In this document: one piece after another, positions 58,648 through 64,000 of the stretch
Layout: every line of letters begins with the position of its first letter
How positions within the stretch are numbered: the first letter of the stretch is position 1
Origin: Dermatemys mawii
Taxonomy: Eukaryota > Chordata > Testudines > Dermatemydidae
NCBI GenBank assembly: GCA_007922305.1
Contig: ML677334.1
Span: forward strand, 19,645,234 to 19,709,233
Length of the DNA: 64,000 nucleotides
Direction: 5' to 3'
Program-made: the position numbers and the translations under genes
The notes under the pieces: generated by a model
Told to the model about the DNA's origin: nothing
The model's database searches: none
The model's input: the letters and a program-made list of their open reading frames with translations, nothing else

Positions 58648-58895
58648 CAGGGCCAGTGCTAGCCATTAGGCAACGTAGGCAGTTGCCTAGGGTGGCAGGA
58701 GTTGTGGGGCGGCAAATTGGCAACCTTGGCAGCCATTCGGCGGGAGCTCAACGCCGCTTCCACTGTCATTGGCAATTTGGTGGCAACCACTCCTCGCCAG
58801 TTTGTCCATTGGTGGCATTTCAGCAGCAGCTTAACCGCAGCTTTTTTTTTTTCCTTCACTGCCTTAGGGTGGCAAAAAAGCTGGTGCCAGTCCTG
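58648..58895. mobile_element. hAT-type MITE with perfect 8-bp target duplication
   Basis: The 248-bp element starts 'cagggccagtgctagcc' and ends 'agctggtgccagtcctg', an inverted terminus. It is flanked by identical 'ccaaagtg' at 58640-58647 and 58896-58903. It holds 'aggcaacgtaggcagttgcc' and an internal T run at 58842-58852. It inserted at the right boundary of the foldback MITE, so it is younger than that element. Confidence 0.93.
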
Positions 58896-59976
58896 CCAAA
58901 GTGTGTGTAGGGAGGGGGTAGATGTGTTACGGGCCCTGCTTGTCGGGTAGGGGGCTTTACAAAGAAGAGTATGATCACAAACAGTCAGCCGATAGCCTTC
59001 CTAGAGTAAGGTGGGGTGAGCTGTCTCTCTTGTTCAGAAAGCAGCTTGCTTCGTGTGTCTGTTTTTGGGAGTTCTTGCCTTATCATTCTGAATCCTAAGA
59101 AATAAAGTTGTGTATGTTGCAATCTTCCAGCAAGAGCATAAAGATGAAATTAACTCTTAAGTGTTAGATACAGCAAGTTGATATCCTAGCTGAATATTGC
59201 AGTTAATCATGTACACCATTCCCAGGCTGGCACTGTTATCTACATCCTTTTACATGTATTAGAAAACATGGTAGACTTGATTCTGAGTCTCACTACAGCA
59301 CCGTCTGCCACTTTGGCTTTATAAAGTTGCCCTAAAGTGAGTATATCTGTAAAGTGATTTGCAGTACAAAGTGGCATTGGTGTAAATGAGAATCACGCCC
59401 ACCATGTCTTATAATGGCATAACTTTACATGTACCCATTTTTCTTTTATTAAATTTCCATTATCAGAGAAGATAAAAAAACATATTTTAACATAGTATCA
59501 TATTTTTCAGTATTCCAGAGCCTGACATTTCCCCATACAGTCAAGAAATGCCAGAGTGTGAAGTGGTAGGTATTTGATATCAAAATCAATGTCCTATTAA
59601 AAATTTGCCAGGGATCAGCTGCACTTAAATTCCACAACATTTTTGTCCCATTATACACTGTTGTTCAGCCAATCTGGGTGTTTCTAATCTTGCTGTCACT
59701 AGTGATTGGGCTTCAGTCTGGCAGCTTTTTGGCTGGAAACTCAAAACTTCTGACAATCTCCATAAAGACAAGAATTTGGCCAAGAAACTCTCTTGGCTAT
59801 TAGAACACTTTATTCTGCAATTGCCATCAGGGGCCTTCTTGGGCTGACCTACTTCAATTTTCTGTCTGATTTTTGTAGCATTTGGAGTACAAATTCCAAT
59901 TTATTCCAGTTAAAGCACTTTAAATACTGAAATGAACTCTGGGTCAGAGCCCCATCTGGGGCAAATTGTCATAGCT
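58896..59976. other. Unassigned sequence with one foldback member
   Basis: A foldback repeat at 59277-59401 pairs 'ttgattctgagtctcacta' with 'gtaaatgagaatcacgccca', and inner 'gccactttggctttataaag' with 'gtacaaagtggca'. Nothing else can be assigned. Confidence 0.55.
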
Positions 59977-60575
59977 CAGGGGTGGGCAAACTACAGTCTG
60001 CAGGCCACATCCAGCCCACAGGCCTGTCCTGCCCAGCCCCTGAACTCGCCGGGGAGGTTCCCCTGGCCCCTGCCCTGCTGTCCCTCCGCAGCCATGCCAC
60101 TGCACGGGCAGCACTTTGGGGGACGGGACTGCATGGCAGTGTGTCTGGCTCCGGCTACTTTGCTCTGAGTGGCGTGGTAAGAGTGCTGGGCCGGCGGGCT
60201 GGATAAGGGGCAGAGAGTCCCAGGAGGGTAGTCAGGAGGCAGTTGGATGGGGCTAAGGTTCTTGGGATGGTGGTCAGGGGATGGGGAATGGCGGGGTTGG
60301 ATAGGGCATGGGAGTACCAGGAGTCTGTCAGGGAGTGGGGACGTGGATAGGGGGCGGGGCCGTGGGGACAGGGAGGAGGGAAGGATTAGATGGGGGTGGG
60401 GTCTTGGGGGGCGGTGGTTGCAACAGGGGGTCTCTGGAGGGGGTAATCGGGGACAAGGAGCAGGGGGGCTTAGATGGGGTGGGGTCCCAAGGGAGTGGTT
60501 AGGAGCTGGGGGGTCCGAGAGGGGGTGGTTAGGAGGACATGGAGCAGTGGAGGGAGTTGGATGAGTCGGATCTAG
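59977..60575. mobile_element. hAT-type MITE, right end lost, G-rich
   Basis: The left terminus 'caggggtgggcaaactacag' and the following 'ccacatccagcccacaggcc' belong to a hAT MITE family I recognise from turtles. From about 60190 the plus strand becomes a degenerate G-rich repeat ('ggggtggtcaggggatgggg'-like units). The expected right end resembling 'tttgcccacccctg' is absent and no 8-bp duplication was found, so the right limit is approximate. The 195-codon minus-strand frame here is a proline-rich artefact of the C-rich strand. Confidence 0.8.
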
Positions 60576-61242
60576 CACTATGGGATCCTGGCTTATTACC
60601 AGTGCTCCAAAGTGCTACCATAATACAAATAATTAACGTTAAATGTAGAGCAGTCTTGTTTTAAGTACACTGCAGTCTGCATTTTTTCTGTTCCGTGAAA
60701 ATTCCTCTTGGCCCGTACTTAGCATGGTGGCTGGGTCAGCAGAGAATGTTCTGAAACCTTGTTCATGGGTATTCCTTCTGTAGAAAATGTTGGACTCCCC
60801 TCTTGCACTAATAATAAAAGTACTATATAATGGCATCAACTGTACTTTCAGACAGGATTTAAATTCTGCCATCTGAAAGTGAGGACTTACACCCTCTCTG
60901 GATGAATGAAAATAAAATATTATAATGCCATACAGAAAAACAGTGAGGCAATTTGGAATGACAGCTACAAATTCGCTTAGGAGGTCAGGTGACTTGTGTT
61001 GTCAGGAGAACCCAGGATGTAATTATTGATTTCTTCAAAATTCTCCAATTTTTTAATTTCATTTTATGTCATATGAATTTCACTATAAACTCAAATCTAC
61101 AAGAACTGGCTAAGACCTAGACATCTGAAGTTTAAAAAAGAAAAAAACCACTTTGTTTAATAAAATGATCTGAACATTAATCTGTAAAGATTAATGTTCT
61201 TGTTCGGTATTTAGTATTGTGCCTTTAAAATGGGAATTAAAC
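60576..61242. other. Unassigned non-coding sequence
   Basis: No gene-like feature was seen. A 16-bp-arm inverted match 'gaacattaatctgtaaag' and 'attaatgttc' lies at 61171-61200. Confidence 0.5.
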
Positions 61243-61885
61243 TGTAGCAGGTGGACTACTCACCCCTGCAGCGCCTCCTTCTCATTGTCCTGGGAATTAG
61301 CTCTTTTCAGCACAGAGTGCCCTCTGCAGGCCAGTGTCCTGCTGGCCCCATATCCCTCCCAGACCATGGTGCCCTCTTACCAGGGGTGCTGCCCTCTTGC
61401 AGTTCCCCCACACTCTGTCTGGGTCTCCCCTCCCCAGGGAACCCGCAGCCCTCTAAGCACCACCTTGCCTCAGTCTGGGCTACTGCCAGTCATCATCAAG
61501 CCCCCGCTCCCTGGGGCAGACTGCAGTGTAAGAGCCAGTCATCACAGGCAAGGGGGTTTGGGGCCAGCTACCTCTCCTAACCCCAAGTACCTTTTTAGGC
61601 CTTGTTATCCAACTCGCATCCTGGGAGGTCACCAGGCCTGAGCTCCCCAGCTCAGCCTGCCCCTTCCCCAGCACTGCTCCACTCTCAGTATCCTGTCACA
61701 CAGGCAGCCAGGTCCTGCTCTCTCCCAGCCTGAAGAGAGACTTCCTGGCTACAGCCTTTTATAAGGGCCAGCTGGGCCTTAATTGACCCGCCACAGCTGT
61801 GGCTGCTACGCTCAATCAGCCTGGGAGCTGCTTGCCCTCAGCCACAGCCCTGTTTACCCAGGAGTGGGGCAGCTGCCCCACTACA
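61243..61885 (-). mobile_element. Solo LTR, 643 bp (antisense)
   Basis: On the minus strand it begins TGTAGTGGGGCAGCTG and ends CCTGCTACA, a perfect TGTAG...CTACA pair. The plus-strand flanks are 'taaac' (61238-61242) and 'gaaac' (61886-61890), a 5-bp duplication with one mismatch. A TATAAAAGG promoter motif (plus strand 61755-61763) sits about 125 bp into the minus-strand element. A single LTR without an internal region suggests LTR-LTR recombination of an LTR retrotransposon. Gypsy and ERV assignments cannot be separated here. Confidence 0.85.
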
Positions 61886-63005
61886 GAAACCATGAGGCAT
61901 TATTTGAAATAAGATAGGGCAAAAGCTGCTATGCAAGCAAATTATCTCTATCTTCTTGCAACATTCTGCTTTGAACCTTCATTCAGCAAAACTTTTCTTA
62001 CTGAAAAATAATTACAAATACATTCCTGCAACTCCCATAGCTACAGCACATAAGGGAGGCTGCTTTATGGTGGAAGCACCCTGCTGTCAAAAGGGTGTGC
62101 TCTATTAGGGCCTAAAGTCTTGAATCTCTTTTCAATGGTAGCAATACTGGGAAAGTTCTTAAAGTGAAGATGTGCCATAAAGATAGTGTCACAGCAAGTG
62201 CATCAAAATATTTGGGGAGCACCCATCTGTCCTCAAGATGGGTTTTATCTGTGGGGCAGATTGCCTAAGATCAAAGTTCAGACAGGAAACCCCATACAAT
62301 TTTCTTTATTGGTAGAAGGGAAGTGGGCGCCATCAGCCCTCCTGGATCTGTTATATCCCAGGGAGTCATTCATGGGAAGCAGATGAACCAGTAGTGGAAT
62401 CAGATGACCCTCATCATCCTCCACCAATCGTATAGGGAATTTAAAAAGTAAAGCTTTCTCCATGTTATCTAACTGGTGCTAGAAATCTTCTGGAGTTTTG
62501 TCTGAGCTCAGACTGTAGGCTCAGGCAAGCAGTGAATGAGTCCTTGGGCCTGATTCTTCACTGTCCTGTATGTGGTTTTGTCATTTACCCCTGTGCAAAG
62601 AGAGTGCATCTTGGGTGTAAAATGCTACCAAATCTGAATCAAGCCCCTAAGGTTCAAGACACAAGACTCAGCATGCTTTCAGGTAAACATACTTATTGTT
62701 TCTGTGGTCAGAATTAAATGGACAGATGTAATTACTGGAGTAAATGCAGCTATTTGTGGTTGTGTATGTATGGAGATGTATGCAGATCTACATCGGTATG
62801 AATTCCAGATAAGTGCAGGCTTATTTATCTAGAGTCCCACACCTTGGTACATCTTTTACTAGTACATTTAAAATGTCCTGTACATGCACAGCATATGAAT
62901 TCCCCCCCCCCCCCCCCCCCCCCCGCATATATATTTCCAAACCCTTTTCCTTTCAAATGCCAGATCATTGTCAAGACTGGAAGTTAGGAGTCGTTCTCTA
63001 AGACC
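61886..63005. other. Unassigned sequence with a poly(C) tract
   Basis: A 'gggcctgattcttcactgtc' scrap of the palindromic family is at about 62547. No gene-like feature was seen. Confidence 0.5.
62902..62924 (+). repeat. Poly(C) tract, 23 C
   Basis: An uninterrupted C run followed by 'gcatatatat'. C homopolymers of this length are rare in vertebrate DNA and error-prone in sequencing, so the exact count may be unreliable. Confidence 0.9.
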
Positions 63006-63011
63006 CCAGTG

Positions 63012-63097
63012 CAGCAAAGCACTTAAGCAGGTGCTTAACTTCAAGGAACTTCCATTGATTTCAGTTGAACTACAGCTTGTGCTTCAGTGCTTTTCTG
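63012..63097. repeat. Palindromic family member
   Basis: The arms 'cagcaaagcacttaagca' (63012) and 'gcttcagtgcttttctg' (63081-63097) are inverted around a 'tccattgatttcagttgaac' core. Confidence 0.75.
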
Positions 63098-64000
63098 AAT
63101 AACAGTGTAAGTGCCTGACAAGTTGGAAGTTTTAGAACTAGACTCTTGAAATGGAAAGTTAAAAATAAAAATGTCATGATCAGATAATTCATAAATGGCC
63201 AAATGGAATTCTATTCAACTATCTCCCAGAACTTCCCTTTGGGTTTCAAAACTAAGTAAAAGAAACTTCAACACAAAGATTAATGTATTAGAATTGTCCC
63301 AAGCTCACAGATGCTTGCTCAGTTGTAACTATTATCACTAGCATAATATATTTGTTCTTGGGCTTCCAGAACTATTTTAAATCATGCGAGTTGTCACTGG
63401 CTGGGAAGAAGAGACGTTATTGACAGAACATCACTGGCAAAAGCACCTGGCAGGGCAAACTATCCATTGCTTCCATTCTCTTTCCTTCCCTGCTAGGCTT
63501 TATTCCATTTGCTAAAAGCATTCTTTTCAGATAACACAAGAATAGACGTTGTCATTAGTGGCAATGCTCCCTCACTCTACATGCTCACTAGAATACTTAG
63601 AATTCTTTTTGTTCTACTATACTAACATGGCCTAGTAGGGACCCTAGTAGATTAAACAATTATCTTCAGAAGAGTGGTGGTATTTACTTTGGAGCACATG
63701 TACCGTCTCAGAAGGTGATCAACACTTTCAGTTCTCTTTAAAGAGTTCCTAGGTAATTTGGCAATGATCATAACTTTGTAAAATTATTTTTTTGTTTTAA
63801 ATTTCATTAAGTAAACCATGGATGAAAAGGATGCTGACCTAATCTCATAGTTCTCTGGGGTATATTAATCAGCATGATGGGAGGGAAGGACCACAGGAGC
63901 CACTGTATCATTTGGGTTATATATGCTAAGAGGAATCCATGGTAAAACAAAAAACTGTCATGCTGGTACAAGCTGTGTGTGTGTGTGTGTGTATGTGGAA
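63098..64000. other. Unassigned sequence ending in a GT microsatellite
   Basis: No repeat or exon was recognised. A (GT)n run of about 9 units lies at 63974-63992, close to the window edge. Confidence 0.5.

Noticed and set aside
59991..60578. 195-codon minus-strand proline-rich ORF
   Set aside because: It lies entirely within the G-rich hAT MITE; C-rich strands avoid stop codons, which explains its length.
61219..61641. 140-codon plus-strand ORF
   Set aside because: It starts in flank and runs antisense through the solo LTR, so it is not a gene.

Overview
This window looks like non-coding nuclear DNA from a vertebrate, most probably a turtle (Testudines). The evidence is the repeat content. 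It holds CR1 LINE fragments of two 3'-tail types, MIR-like SINEs on both strands, a dense set of hAT-type and Harbinger-type MITEs, LTR-like blocks, and two interspersed repeats that I recognise from memory of turtle genomes (starting near 1022 and 12907). No database search was possible, so the species call is an inference and a crocodilian is the main alternative. Nothing here is bacterial or viral in organisation: there are no operons, no tightly packed ORFs and no ribosome binding sites. I found no protein-coding gene I can name. The open reading frames are short (almost all under 120 codons), do not resemble known proteins, or lie inside repeats. The only recognisable protein homology is decayed CR1 ORF2.

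Layout. 1-12.7 kb: mostly unannotated AT-rich sequence with a turtle-type repeat (1022-1202), a CR1 3' tail (4806-4872), a 0.7 kb antisense CR1 3' end (5736-6442), an antisense MIR (6955-7215) and copy A of a long repeat (7410-8020). 12.7-28 kb: a MIR and a turtle-type repeat side by side (12765-13130), a MITE-like element (14979-15272), two weak candidate exons (14566-14615 and 17508-17618), then a repeat-poor AT-rich stretch from about 21 to 27 kb. 28-36 kb: a MIR split by a Harbinger-like MITE with a TAA duplication (28504-28777), a complete hAT MITE with a perfect 8-bp duplication (30763-31178), two more MIRs and a small mariner-like MITE flanked by TA (35939-36060). 36-41 kb: mainly unassigned, with one hAT MITE (39103-39262). 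41.4-45.4 kb: a mosaic of MIR, tRNA-like foldback repeat, copy B of the long repeat, a MITE fragment, an antisense LTR-like block, another MIR and a 1.4 kb LTR-like block carrying an internal tandem repeat. 45-64 kb: an internally deleted CR1 (50890-51915), hAT MITEs at 47682, 53790, 55605, 58648 and 59977, a second Harbinger-like MITE in opposite orientation (57412-57616), a long-arm foldback element (58380-58642) and a solo LTR (61243-61885).

The genes do not work together here because no functional gene is supported. The useful biology is the insertion history. Five hAT MITEs can be delimited to the base by their terminal repeats and 8-bp target duplications, and nested insertions give relative ages. 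A recurring palindromic family built around a 'cccattgacttcaatggg'-like core occurs in many diverged copies across the window. I did not find a novel molecular system. The strongest leads for new function are the two exon candidates and the repeat-poor tracts, all of which need cross-species comparison.
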